64,000 nucleotides of DNA from an uncultured Clostridia bacterium (GCA_944328445.1 CALVHO010000005.1:40381-104380); one strand, 5' to 3'. Shown: positions 18,771-26,904, numbered from the stretch's first letter. A program made the numbers and translations. The notes: generated by a model from the sequence alone, not told the origin.

Positions 18771-19066
18771 GCCACCTCCCCGACAAGATCGATCACGCGG
18801 TGCATGCTGACGGAATCAAAGAGCACGACGGCGTCTTTATCCCCTTGCGAACGCAGCACGAGGCGCATTTCCACGCTGCCTTCGGGCGCCGTGACCGTGC
18901 CTTTGAACGCGGCAAAGTCTTCGCCCGCTTCGACGGCGAAAGTCTCTGCCTCGCCGATGACGTCGCCGTTTTTATCCAAAAACTCCACCGCAAATTCGGC
19001 TGTTAAGTCTACCCCCCCCCCTCGAAATTTTGGCAAGGCCGTCGAGGGTATATTCAAAACCTTCAT
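18767..19066 (-). pseudogene. C-terminal part of the GH16 lipoprotein, out of frame
   Basis: The reading frame here continues the GH16 gene after a frameshift at the ten-base G run (19012-19021). From that run onward it reads VDLTAEFAVEFLDKNGDVIG and on to SMHRVIDLVGEVA, the end of a carbohydrate-binding, jelly-roll-like domain. It ends in an ATGA overlap with the next gene, as an intact gene would. There is no ribosome site for the internal ATG at 19066, so this is unlikely to be a separate protein. One G fewer, or two more, in the run would join it to the upstream frame. Confidence 0.75.
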
Positions 19067-20417
19067 AGACCGCGGTGATGGTCTGCGCCGCCTCGGACTG
19101 ACCGATGAGGCGGTAGACGTAGTTGGACGCGGTGTAGTCCGTAGCGGTGATGCCCGAACGCTGGTCGGAGCCTTCCGTCAGAGCCCAGGCGGAGGCCATG
19201 CCCGAAAAATCGCCGTTGGAGACGATCTCCACGCCGTTCTCGTCCAGCACGACGGGCTCGGTCGGGAACGAGCGCTCGCCCGCGACGCTGTTTTCCAGGT
19301 ACTCTTCCTTGGCTTCCTGCACGCCGTCGTCGGCGGTCTCGTTGTACGGGGTATAGGCCACCCAGTCGACGAGCAGGTCAGACGTTTCGTATTCGGGAAC
19401 GCCCGCCCATTCCACGGGCTGCCACACGCCGATCCAGAACTGCCCCTCGTAGGTGGGGATGTTCGTGGTCGAAGTGTAGGTCAGCACGTCGTCGATGTAA
19501 TACTTGATGGTGTTGTTCTTGACGCTCCATTCAAAGGCATAGGTGTGCCACTTGCCGTCGTTCTGCGCCGAAAGGCCCAGTTCGGAAAGCTGCACCGTCT
19601 TCGTCGTATGGCCGGTGCCCGTGTCCGTCCAGTTCGTGTTCATCACGCTGTCGTAGCCGATGCGGCCGTCCAGCTTGCCGGGGAACTCGATGTCGATCTC
19701 GTGGTTGCACTCCTCGCTCTCGTAGTAATAGGTCCAGAACGCCGTGCACATGCCCTGGCGGGGCGAGATCTTGGCGGCCACTTCAAAGCGGCCGGGGCCG
19801 AGCGCCTCCTTGGTCACGATGGCCGCGCCCGTGTTGCGCTCGCTCGCGTTTTCCCAGTACATGCCCTTGGACGAGAGCACGAGGATGCCGTCCTGCGTGT
19901 AGTTCACGTTGCTGGCCGTGGTGCCGTTGAAGCTGTCGTCGCCCCATTTTTTGTTGACGATGTCCCACTTGCCGTCGGGCGAAAGGCCGTCCGCAAAGTC
20001 GTCATACAGGCTGCCGTCGGTGGGCGCGGGGATGCGCGTCTTGTCGGCGGGCTCGACGGGTGTTTCCGGCTCCTCCGTTTCCCCGCCCGTTTCCGCATCG
20101 CCCGTGGAAACGGGCGTGGCCGTAAAGTCCGCGTCGGGCCGGGCAAAGGTCACCGTAAGCGTTTCGGGCAGGAACGTATACCCTTCCTTGACGGGCTTGA
20201 TCGTCACCTCGCCGGTGAAATCGCCCAAAGAATAGGAACCGTCCTCGGCGGTGGTGGCTTTGGCTTCTTCGCCGACCATGAGCGAAACGCCTGCCAGCCC
20301 CGCACCGTTGCATTTGACGGTGCCGCCGACCGTGCCCGCGGGCTCTTCGCCGTTTCCGCAGGCAACAAAGCCCAGCGCGAGGAATACGGCAAGAAGCAGC
20401 GTCACAAGTTTTTTCAT
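18972..20417 (-). CDS. GH16 family secreted lipoprotein (beta-glycanase), frameshifted at the C-terminus
   Basis: A 481-residue product in this sequence, about 550 if the frameshift were repaired. A signal peptide with lipobox GFVAC (Cys 20) is followed by a carboxypeptidase-regulatory-like Ig domain (26-100), a Pro/Glu/Thr linker and a GH16 domain (about 135-375) with the catalytic EIDIE (240-244). A CBM-like domain opening VSNGDFSGM comes next and breaks off at the G tract. GH16 enzymes cleave beta-1,3/1,4-glucans, agar or galactan types, or host O-glycans; the specificity is not readable here. AAGGAGG precedes the ATG. It follows the second permease gene by 19 bp and belongs to the transporter operon. 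Confidence 0.85.
   Translation of the reverse strand: MKKLVTLLLAVFLALGFVACGNGEEPAGTVGGTVKCNGAGLAGVSLMVGEEAKATTAEDGSYSLGDFTGEVTIKPVKEGYTFLPETLTVTFARPDADFTATPVSTGDAETGGETEEPETPVEPADKTRIPAPTDGSLYDDFADGLSPDGKWDIVNKKWGDDSFNGTTASNVNYTQDGILVLSSKGMYWENASERNTGAAIVTKEALGPGRFEVAAKISPRQGMCTAFWTYYYESEECNHEIDIEFPGKLDGRIGYDSVMNTNWTDTGTGHTTKTVQLSELGLSAQNDGKWHTYAFEWSVKNNTIKYYIDDVLTYTSTTNIPTYEGQFWIGVWQPVEWAGVPEYETSDLLVDWVAYTPYNETADDGVQEAKEEYLENSVAGERSFPTEPVVLDENGVEIVSNGDFSGMASAWALTEGSDQRSGITATDYTASNYVYRLIGQSEAAQTITAVYEGFEYTLDGLAKISRGGGRLNSRICGGVFG
19012..19021 (-). repeat. Ten-base poly-G tract inside the GH16 gene
   Basis: A run of ten G on the coding strand near codon 467. With ten the frame is closed early; with nine or twelve the downstream domain is read. 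It could be a slipped-strand switch or an assembly or sequencing error. Confidence 0.9.
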
Positions 20418-20436
20418 ACACTTCCTCCTTAAAGTT

Positions 20437-21369
20437 TTATCCTTTTAACCCGCCCGCGACGGTGTTCTCCATAATGGTCTTTTGGAAACAGATGAACACC
20501 ACGAGGATCGGGATCAAAGCAATGATCATGGTCGCGAACATCTCCGGATAGGCGGAGCGGCCGCGAAGTTCGCTCAGCAACAGGTTGACGCCGACGGCCA
20601 GCGTGGGCGTGTTCGGCAGGTAGATGGAGGGCGTGAGGTAGTCGTTCCACAGCCCGATGGCGTGGATGACGCCCACGGCGATCAGCGCGGGCCTGGCCAT
20701 CGGCAGCATGATCTTGAAGAAGATGCCGAAATCCGAACAGCCGTCGATCAGCGCCGCCTCCGCATATTCCCAGGACAGGTTTTTGAAAAACCCGTACAGG
20801 ATGAGGAAATTGAAGCCGAAGCCGCCCGCATACAGGATGAGCACGCCGACGATGGAGTTGGTCAGGTGCAGCGTCTGCATGATGCTGTACTGCGCGGGAA
20901 GGGTGCCCGCCACGGGCACCGCCATGACGAACACGGCCAGCGCGTACAGGGCGTTGCGGCCGAAAAATTTGTATTTTGCGATGACGTATGCCGCGATCGA
21001 GGACATCAGCAGGCTGAGCGCCGTGCCGAAAAGGGTGACCAGGATGCTGATCCCGAACATGCCGAACAGCGTGACGCCGTGCACGTCGTAATCGAACAGC
21101 ACGTTGGTGTAGTTTTCGACGTGGAAACTCTGCGGAAAGGCCCAGATGTTCGTGAAGTATTCCTGGTTGCCCTTCACGGAGTTGAAGAGCATCCACACAA
21201 AGGGGAACACCAGCGTGACCGCGTAGACAAAGAACACCGCAAAGACCACCCAAAGGGCCCAGTCCTTGGTGACTTTGAAGCGGGGCTTTTTGAGCCCCTC
21301 GGCGCACGCGGTCTTGTCGGCGGCACAGGTCCCCTGCCCGTTTGCGCGCGGCGAAGCAGTATCGTTCAT
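20437..21369 (-). CDS. Carbohydrate ABC transporter permease (MalG/UgpE type)
   Basis: A 310-residue inner-membrane permease with six predicted membrane segments. The EAA loop reads EYAEAALIDGCSDFGIFFKIMLPMARPAL, the MalG-type contact with the ATPase. An extra N-terminal ~30 residues (polar, Cys-containing) precede the first segment. The start at 21369 follows GGAGGG, which overlaps the stop of the MalF-type gene 11 bp upstream. It imports an oligosaccharide together with the SBP and MalF-type partner. No ATPase gene is in the operon, so a shared MsmK-like ATPase encoded elsewhere is expected from the family. Confidence 0.93.
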   Translation of the reverse strand: MNDTASPRANGQGTCAADKTACAEGLKKPRFKVTKDWALWVVFAVFFVYAVTLVFPFVWMLFNSVKGNQEYFTNIWAFPQSFHVENYTNVLFDYDVHGVTLFGMFGISILVTLFGTALSLLMSSIAAYVIAKYKFFGRNALYALAVFVMAVPVAGTLPAQYSIMQTLHLTNSIVGVLILYAGGFGFNFLILYGFFKNLSWEYAEAALIDGCSDFGIFFKIMLPMARPALIAVGVIHAIGLWNDYLTPSIYLPNTPTLAVGVNLLLSELRGRSAYPEMFATMIIALIPILVVFICFQKTIMENTVAGGLKG

Positions 21370-21380
21370 GGCTGCCCTCC

Positions 21381-22364
21381 TCAATACTCTACGTCGGCAT
21401 ACACTTTGCCGAGCGCCCATTTGATCAGCAGGATGATCGGCACCCCGATGACGGACATCGCCAGGCCGAACGCCGAAAGATAGGGCAGGTTGCGGCCGTT
21501 GAGCACGCCGTTGTAGATCATCAACGCGATGGTGTAGGTATCCGTCGTGCTCGGCGTGAGCATCAGCGGCTGCATCATGACCGTGAACACGGACGTGCAG
21601 CCGAGGATGAACGTCGTCGTGATCGTCGGCCAGACGAGCGGGATGGCGATCTGGAAGAGTTCGCGCGCCTTGCCCACCCCTTCGAGCTTGGAATACTCCA
21701 TGATCTCGACGGGGATGCGGCTGATGGCGCCCGAAATGAGCACGATGTTCGTGCCGAGGCCCGCCCAGATGCAGTAGGCAAAGATCATGATCTGGTTGTT
21801 CGGGTAACGGCCGAACCAGGACGGGATGTTCTCCACCCCCAGCGCCCGCAAAATGGGGTTGACGAAGCCGAGCGTCGCGTCGAAGGAGAAGGAAAAGGTC
21901 ATCGTCAGCACGGCGACGGGGATGATGGAGGGCAGGAAAAAGATGACGCGGAACGCCGCGGCGCCGGGCACCTTTTTGTACAGGAAGTAGGAAAAGAGGA
22001 TGGACAGCGGCAGGCTGATGAAGCAGGTCACGGGGAAGTACAGCACCGAATTGATGACGGTGCGCCGCGTGACGGCGGACCCGCCGCCGATCTCTTCAAA
22101 CACCCGTATAAAATTTTTGAAGCCGTTGAATATGTATTTCCCGCTCAGCCAGTCGAACTCCTGGAAGGACATGACCACCGTATTCACGTTCACGAGGAAC
22201 CAGAAGACGAACAGCTGCACGAGCGGGAAAGCGAGCATCACGCAGATGAAGATCGCCTTGCGCTTTTTGCGGTCCAGGCCCTTGCGCTTGGGAGCGTTTT
22301 CGGCACTTTGGCCGCCCTTTTGCAATTTTTCCGCCGCCGTGGCGGCCGCCTTTGCTTCACTCAT
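21381..22364 (-). CDS. Carbohydrate ABC transporter permease (MalF/UgpA type)
   Basis: A 327-residue permease with six membrane segments after a basic, Ala/Lys-rich cytoplasmic N-terminus of about 45 residues. The EAA motif reads EIMEYSKLEGVGKARELFQIAIPLVWP. The ATG overlaps the SBP stop codon (ATGA at 22361-22364), so it is translationally coupled to the binding protein. It pairs with the MalG-type permease downstream. Confidence 0.93.
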   Translation of the reverse strand: MSEAKAAATAAEKLQKGGQSAENAPKRKGLDRKKRKAIFICVMLAFPLVQLFVFWFLVNVNTVVMSFQEFDWLSGKYIFNGFKNFIRVFEEIGGGSAVTRRTVINSVLYFPVTCFISLPLSILFSYFLYKKVPGAAAFRVIFFLPSIIPVAVLTMTFSFSFDATLGFVNPILRALGVENIPSWFGRYPNNQIMIFAYCIWAGLGTNIVLISGAISRIPVEIMEYSKLEGVGKARELFQIAIPLVWPTITTTFILGCTSVFTVMMQPLMLTPSTTDTYTIALMIYNGVLNGRNLPYLSAFGLAMSVIGVPIILLIKWALGKVYADVEY

Positions 22365-23782
22365 GCGAACCACTCGCTCCATTCGCTGACGATCTCTTCG
22401 TAATTGCTTTGGTACAGGGCGTCGATGTCGGTGGACGGGTCGGCGACGAGCGAGGCATAGTGCTGCACCCCTTCGACGGGCCAATCCAGGCTGAGGTAGC
22501 CCTGCAACACGGGCAGCGCCGAGGAGAGCAGGTCAAATTTTTGGCTGGTGGCGTTGATCTCGTACACGCTCTTCATAAAGTCGGTGGCGTCGTCCCCCAG
22601 GGTGACGTTGCTGTAATCGGCCGCCAGCTGCACGCCGTACGTCTCTTCCGAGAACAGTTTGAGGTTGTCGTCGCGGAGCATGAAGGCGACAAACTGTTTG
22701 GCCGCGTCCTTATGGTCGGCGTCGGCGGGGATGATGATGCTGTCCCCCGAATTGGTCGAGCCGACGGAATAGTTCACGGGGATGTATTCGCCGCTTTCAT
22801 CCTTTTTGGCGCCGTCGAGGTACGGCGTGCGCATGATGTCCATCACGCAGGTCGATTCGTCGTAGTTGCCCGTCATGCCCGATTCGAGCCACTGGGCGCA
22901 GGGGATCATCGCCGCTTTGCCCGTCACGAACTCCATCTGCGCGGCGGTGTACTGCTTGCCCGCGCAATCTTCCATGCTGTATTCGGGATGGTCGGCGATC
23001 AGGTTTTTCCAGGCTTTGAGCGCCTCCTTCTGCTCGGGGTGCGCGGCGGGATCGAACACGTCGGGCGAGGCGAGCTGCGTATAGGTCTCGATCGCGTCCA
23101 CCCCTGCCAGCTGCGCCCACCAGTCAAACACGACGTAATCCCAGTAGTACGTTTCGCTGCTCCAAACGAAGGGCTTGACTTCGCCGTCGGTGTCGGCCAG
23201 GATCTTTTCGCAAAGCTCCATGAGCCCGACTTCGCCCGCTTCGGGGTCGCAATCGGGGTTATCGGGATTGGAGTAGACGGTCGGCACCGCCCAGCCGCGA
23301 TCCTCGAACATCTTTTTATTGTACACGAGGCCGCCCGTGCCGTTCGTCCACGCGACTTTATAATAATGGCCGTTGAACTGCGAAGCGCTCGCAAACTGCG
23401 GCAAAACCTTGTCCGCAACGGTGACGCCGTCGCTCACCTGCATCGCATACAAGTCGTCGAGCGGTTCGAGCAGCCCGCGCGCCGCAAACAGCTCCCAGGT
23501 GATGCCGTGGCTGAAAAAGAGATCGTCGTCGCTGCCGTTTTGCAGGCGGTTGGGGATCTCGGACTGCAAATTGGGGTTCGCCTCCACTTCGACGACGAGG
23601 CCCGTTTCGTCTTCAAACTTCCGCGCGAGCGCATTGATCCAGCGCTGGCCGTATTCCTTGTGCACGACGGCGATCTTCAGATCCCAGTCTGCTTTGGAAC
23701 AGGCGGAAAAGGCCAGCCCGACGCCGAGCGCCATGACCAGCGCCATCGCGAGGACCAACATCCGCAATACTTTTGCCTTCAT
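22361..23782 (-). CDS. Extracellular sugar-binding lipoprotein of an ABC importer
   Basis: A 473-residue solute-binding protein of the bacterial extracellular family 1 type. It has a signal peptide and lipobox FSAC (Cys 28). The mature protein shows the usual AxxFExxTGxxVxVE opening (ALARKFEDETGLVVEVE), a central NGTGGLVYNKKMFED segment and DHKDAAKQFVAFML near the C-terminus. It captures an oligosaccharide and delivers it to the two permeases encoded next. GGAGGAAAA precedes the start. It is the first gene of the operon, behind a perfect consensus promoter with two operator-like repeats. Confidence 0.92.
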   Translation of the reverse strand: MKAKVLRMLVLAMALVMALGVGLAFSACSKADWDLKIAVVHKEYGQRWINALARKFEDETGLVVEVEANPNLQSEIPNRLQNGSDDDLFFSHGITWELFAARGLLEPLDDLYAMQVSDGVTVADKVLPQFASASQFNGHYYKVAWTNGTGGLVYNKKMFEDRGWAVPTVYSNPDNPDCDPEAGEVGLMELCEKILADTDGEVKPFVWSSETYYWDYVVFDWWAQLAGVDAIETYTQLASPDVFDPAAHPEQKEALKAWKNLIADHPEYSMEDCAGKQYTAAQMEFVTGKAAMIPCAQWLESGMTGNYDESTCVMDIMRTPYLDGAKKDESGEYIPVNYSVGSTNSGDSIIIPADADHKDAAKQFVAFMLRDDNLKLFSEETYGVQLAADYSNVTLGDDATDFMKSVYEINATSQKFDLLSSALPVLQGYLSLDWPVEGVQHYASLVADPSTDIDALYQSNYEEIVSEWSEWFA

Positions 23783-23801
23783 AGCATTTTCCTCCGTGTT
23801 T

Positions 23802-23830
23802 TTAGTTATTTAACTTAGTTAATTAACTAA
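23802..23830. promoter_or_regulatory. Two tandem TTAGTTA-type operators ahead of the transporter operon
   Basis: TTAGTTAATTAACTAA (23815-23830) is a perfect 16-bp palindrome, and a near copy, TTAGTTATTTAACTTA (23802-23817), abuts it. Both lie directly downstream of the -10 box, an ideal repressor position. TTAGTT...AACTAA arms are like those of XylR and other ROK repressors of Firmicutes, so the ROK regulator at 10297-11511 is the candidate ligand. Confidence 0.65.
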
Positions 23831-23834
23831 ATTT

Positions 23835-23863
23835 ATTATAGCGCCCCTTTTGCGTTTTGTCAA
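23835..23863 (-). promoter_or_regulatory. Consensus sigma-A promoter of the transporter/GH16 operon
   Basis: Minus-strand TTGACA (23858-23863), exactly 17 bp and TATAAT (23835-23840). A perfect consensus promoter like this needs repression to be controlled, which fits the palindromic operators at its start site. Confidence 0.85.
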
Positions 23864-23907
23864 GGCATTCCGAAAAATTTTCACAAAAAAAATTTGCGCC
23901 GCACAAG

Positions 23908-23936
23908 TTGACAGTGTGCGGCGGCGATGGTATAGT
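23908..23936 (+). promoter_or_regulatory. Sigma-A promoter of the second GH16 gene
   Basis: TTGACA (23908-23913), 17 bp and TATAGT (23931-23936), 66 bp ahead of the ATG at 24002. It is divergent from the transporter promoter, and no TTAGTTA repeat lies at its start site. Confidence 0.75.
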
Positions 23937-24001
23937 ATTTTGCGCGCGGCAACACCTGCCGCGTGCGCGTGGCGAACCTGCCACGGCGGGAGGAACGGGA
24001 T

Positions 24002-25324
24002 ATGAAAAAGACGGCGCTGTTGCTGGCCGCCGCCCTGCTCGCGGCCGCGGCTGCATGCTTTGCCGCCTGCGGCGGTACGGACGAGGACGGCTTTGACCGC
24101 GACGCGGGGCTGGACACGGAAAACGTGTTCTTCGACGATTTTACCGAAGGGATCCGCTCCGAATACTGGAACATCGGGAACACGAAATGGGGTACGAACA
24201 ACGGCGGCGTGCTGGCCGAAAACGTGAGCTACACGGCCGACGGCATCGTCGTTTTGCAGTGCAACGGGGACCTGTACACGGGGCCGCTGCGCGGGCACGG
24301 CAACAGCCACGGCAGGCGGACGGGCGCGCAGCTCGTTTCGCGCGAATACTTCGGCCCCGGGCGCTTTGAAGTGCGGCTGAAATGCCTGCCCCGCTTGGGC
24401 TCCACCACCGCGTTCTGGACGTATTACAACGACGGGCCGAACAACTACGAGATCGACATCGAGCTCAACGTCGAACAAGATTTCACGGCGGTGTGGAACA
24501 CCAACTGGCTGACCCTCGAACAGAGCGACCACTTTGTGGCGCACTCCCCCGCCGTCCACAACGACGGGGAATGGCACGTGTATGCGTTTGAATGGCACAC
24601 CGAACCCGCGCGCATCGACTATTACGTGGACGACGTGCTCACCCACACCTCGCAGGTCTATATCCCCGATACGGCGATGCCCGTGAACATCGGCAACTGG
24701 TTCCCCGACGGCTGGGCGGGTTCGCCCGATTTTGAAACGGATTACACCTTCGTGGACTGGTTCCGCTACACCCCCTACCGCGGCAACGATCATACGCCGC
24801 ACGCCAAAGACGCGGCCTCGGACCCCGCGCTCTACCCGTCGGAGCCGCGCGCACTGCCCGCCGCCAACCTCATCTCCAACGCGGGGATGGAGAGCGCGGC
24901 GCCGATGCCCGAGGGCAGCGCGCAGGCCGGGCAAAATGCGTGGCGGCAAAGCGACGGCGGAAGCGCGGCCTTCGCCGCGGGAGAGGGCGTGAACGGCTCG
25001 GCGGCGCTGGCCCTGCAAGACGGAAAGACCGCCTACCAATACATCACGGGCATGCACGAATCGTTTGAACTCACCCTGCGCGGAAGCGCAAAGGCGCGCG
25101 CGGGGACGGGGTACATCGTCGTCGAGTGCATGCCGCTGTACACCGAAACGCTGGCCGAATACACCCTCGCCTTCGGCCAAGGCACCTTTACCGAAAAGGA
25201 GATGACCTTTTCCCTGCCCGCGGGCACGCGGCGGTTGAAGATCTCCCTGCGCGCGGACGAGGGCGCAGACGTGCTGTTCGACGACCTGTTCTGCAACCTG
25301 AGCAAGAAAACGCCCGCCGCCTGA
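24002..25324 (+). CDS. GH16 family secreted lipoprotein (beta-glycanase)
   Basis: A 440-residue exported lipoprotein with a signal peptide and lipobox CFAAC (Cys 23). The GH16 domain spans about residues 40-290 and carries the catalytic EIDIE (150-154), the TAFWTYY strand before it and NDGEWHVYAFEWHTEPARIDYYVDDV after it. A C-terminal jelly-roll domain (about 300-430, starting near LISNAGMESA) probably binds carbohydrate. It is clearly a relative of the frameshifted GH16 at 18972-20417 but lacks that protein's N-terminal Ig-like domain. GGGAGG supports the start at 24002. It is transcribed alone, away from the transporter operon, and ends at a bidirectional terminator. Exact substrate unknown. 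Confidence 0.88.
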   Translation: MKKTALLLAAALLAAAAACFAACGGTDEDGFDRDAGLDTENVFFDDFTEGIRSEYWNIGNTKWGTNNGGVLAENVSYTADGIVVLQCNGDLYTGPLRGHGNSHGRRTGAQLVSREYFGPGRFEVRLKCLPRLGSTTAFWTYYNDGPNNYEIDIELNVEQDFTAVWNTNWLTLEQSDHFVAHSPAVHNDGEWHVYAFEWHTEPARIDYYVDDVLTHTSQVYIPDTAMPVNIGNWFPDGWAGSPDFETDYTFVDWFRYTPYRGNDHTPHAKDAASDPALYPSEPRALPAANLISNAGMESAAPMPEGSAQAGQNAWRQSDGGSAAFAAGEGVNGSAALALQDGKTAYQYITGMHESFELTLRGSAKARAGTGYIVVECMPLYTETLAEYTLAFGQGTFTEKEMTFSLPAGTRRLKISLRADEGADVLFDDLFCNLSKKTPAA

Positions 25325-25376
25325 CGGGCGCACAAAGCGCGGACGCGCCCGCCAAAGACGCCGCGGGCCGATCCTA

Positions 25377-25421
25377 AAAGCGCGGGCGGGGGAGCATTGC
25401 TGCTCCCCCGCCCGCGCTTTT
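25377..25421. terminator. Bidirectional terminator between GH16 and hsp20
   Basis: A very strong hairpin: AAAAGCGCGGGCGGGGGAGC pairs with its complement around TTGC, with A and T tracts at both sides. It serves the converging GH16 (plus) and hsp20 (minus) genes. Confidence 0.92.
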
Positions 25422-25438
25422 GTTGCGGATAATACCGC

Positions 25439-25867
25439 TCATTCGATCTCGATGCGGTGGTCGGCTTTGGCCTTGGGCACTTCCTTGGGAATGGTCAGGC
25501 AAAGCAGGCCGTTTTCGTATTTGGCCTTGATGTCCTCCTTGGAGACATCCCCCACATAGTAGCTGCGGCTGCAAGAAAAGCTGCGCTCGCGGTGGATGTA
25601 GTTCTCCTTTTTCTCCTTGTCCCCGTCCTCGCTCTCGTGCTTGTTGACGGCGATGTTCAGGTAGCCGTCTTTGAGGTCGACGTGGATGTCCTTCTTGTCC
25701 AGGCCGGGAAGTTCCACTTCCATCGTGTAAGCCTCGTCGCTCTCCTTGATGTCGGTGCGCATGTACTTGCGGCCGTTGTTCCTGCCGTAGAAGGCCGGGA
25801 AAAAGTCCTGCATGGCGTCCTCAAAAAAGTCGTAGTCGCGGTTGTGCCTTGTCAGTTCGTTTTTCAT
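25439..25867 (-). CDS. Small heat-shock protein Hsp20
   Basis: A 142-residue chaperone of the alpha-crystallin family, an ATP-independent holdase for unfolding proteins. The alpha-crystallin domain spans about residues 36-135, with the ELPGLDKKDI strand early and the diagnostic A-x-x-x-N-G-L-L (KAKYENGLLCLTIPK) late. The short C-terminal tail (PKAKADHRIEIE) keeps a degenerate oligomerisation motif. AGGAGG supports the start at 25867. The promoter carries a CIRCE element, so HrcA control and heat induction are expected. Confidence 0.95.
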   Translation of the reverse strand: MKNELTRHNRDYDFFEDAMQDFFPAFYGRNNGRKYMRTDIKESDEAYTMEVELPGLDKKDIHVDLKDGYLNIAVNKHESEDGDKEKKENYIHRERSFSCSRSYYVGDVSKEDIKAKYENGLLCLTIPKEVPKAKADHRIEIE

Positions 25868-25909
25868 AATGATCCTCCTTCGGGCGTTAGCACTCACTGT
25901 TTGTAAGTG

Positions 25910-25936
25910 TTAGCACTCTCTTTCTAAGATTGCTAA
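25910..25936. promoter_or_regulatory. CIRCE element (HrcA operator) of hsp20
   Basis: On the minus strand TTAGCAATC, nine bases, GAGTGCTAA. This is the CIRCE inverted repeat with one mismatch in the left arm (consensus TTAGCACTC). A further GAGTGCTAA half-site lies at 25887-25895, close to the ribosome site. Confidence 0.85.
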
Positions 25937-25937
25937 T

Positions 25938-25965
25938 ATTATAGCACATCCGCGGGGAAAGTCAA
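25938..25965 (-). promoter_or_regulatory. Sigma-A promoter of hsp20
   Basis: TTGACT (25960-25965), 16 bp and TATAAT (25938-25943) on the minus strand, with the CIRCE element starting right after the -10 box. Confidence 0.75.
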
Positions 25966-25966
25966 G

Positions 25967-26270
25967 CGTTTGCAAAGGTTTTTCAAAAAAATTTTTTCGT
26001 GAAAAAAACGCGCGCGGCGCAAGCGGCGGGAAAAACGCGGCGGGCGCAGGGCGCGGCCAAAGACAACGCCCGAACGGGGCGGCGCGTCTGCCGCGGACGG
26101 CAAAGCGAACAGCCCCGCGGGAGACAAAACAAACAGCCCCGCGGGAGGCGCGGGGCCGCGGCGAACGGGGTTTTTCCGCCCGCAGGCGCGGGCAAGACCG
26201 CCTTGCGGGCGGGATAGTTGTAACAAAACCGTAAAAAAACGTGATTTTTTGAAAAAATCGTTCATACCAT
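25967..26270. other. Non-coding GC-rich stretch between hsp20 and the Nudix gene
   Basis: No credible gene is seen. It contains two copies of a 16-base motif AACAGCCCCGCGGGAG 24 bp apart (26108-26123, 26132-26147), a 9-bp CCGCCCGCA/TGCGGGCGG hairpin near 26176-26212, and an AT-rich end leading into the Nudix promoter. Confidence 0.5.
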
Positions 26271-26271
26271 A

Positions 26272-26300
26272 TTGACAATCGGCCAAAAAAGGTATATCCT
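26272..26300 (+). promoter_or_regulatory. Promoter of the Nudix gene
   Basis: TTGACA (26272-26277), 17 bp and TATCCT (26295-26300), with an overlapping TATATC alternative. It lies 57 bp before the ATG. Confidence 0.5.
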
Positions 26301-26357
26301 ATTAAAAATACCAAGTCGATCATGCGGGCGCCGCGGGGCGGCGCCGGGAGGTAAACC

Positions 26358-26852
26358 ATGTACTGCCAGGATTGCGGCAACAAACTTGCGTTGAAATTTT
26401 GCGAAAACGAGGGGCTCGTCCCCTACTGCGACAGCTGCGGGGAGTTCAAGTTCCCGCCCTTCAAGACGGCGGTGAGCATGACCGTCGTCAACCGGGCGCA
26501 GGACAAGATCCTCATCGGCAAGCACACCAACGGCGATTTCCTGCTCTTTGCGGGCTACGTGAAGAAGGGCGAATCGGCCGAAAAGACCATATCCCGCGAG
26601 CTGCGCGAGGAGACGGGCCTCAGCGCCGTGCGCTCCAAATACGTGACCTCGCGCTACCATGAACCGCGCAACGTGCTGATGCTCGGCTTTATCGTCGTGG
26701 CGTCGGACGGGGAAGTGCACGTCAACGAGGACGAGATCGTCGAGGCGCGCTGGTGCTCCTTCGACGAGGCGTTGGAAACGGTGCGGCAGGACTCGACGGC
26801 CGAATACCTGCTCACGCGCGCCGTCGCCGAGCTCAAAAAGGGCAAGGCGTAA
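26358..26852 (+). CDS. Nudix hydrolase with an N-terminal zinc ribbon
   Basis: A 164-residue cytosolic pyrophosphohydrolase. Two CxxC pairs (CQDC at residues 3-6 and CDSC about 20 residues later) form a zinc ribbon. The Nudix box follows as GYVKKGESAEKTISRELREETGL, matching G-x5-E-x7-R-E-x2-E-E-x-G. Zinc ribbon plus Nudix is the arrangement of NudC-type NAD(H)/RNA-cap pyrophosphatases, but the protein is shorter than NudC (~260) and the SQPWPFPxS motif is absent, so the substrate is open. GGGAGG precedes the start, and a strong terminator follows 52 bp after the stop. Confidence 0.85.
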   Translation: MYCQDCGNKLALKFCENEGLVPYCDSCGEFKFPPFKTAVSMTVVNRAQDKILIGKHTNGDFLLFAGYVKKGESAEKTISRELREETGLSAVRSKYVTSRYHEPRNVLMLGFIVVASDGEVHVNEDEIVEARWCSFDEALETVRQDSTAEYLLTRAVAELKKGKA

Positions 26853-26904
26853 CGCGCGCCGCGCGCGGCGGGCATAATGCGCGAAACGGCGAACAAAACA
26901 CAAA

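Noticed and set aside
18767..19066. An independent 99-residue protein gene
   Set aside because: It has no ribosome site. Its sequence continues the GH16 C-terminal domain exactly across the G tract.
15312..20432. A very long open frame (about 1700 codons) antisense to the two lipoprotein genes
   Set aside because: It has no ribosome site or recognisable domain and mirrors high-GC coding sequence on the other strand. The minus-strand frames carry clear signal peptides and domains.
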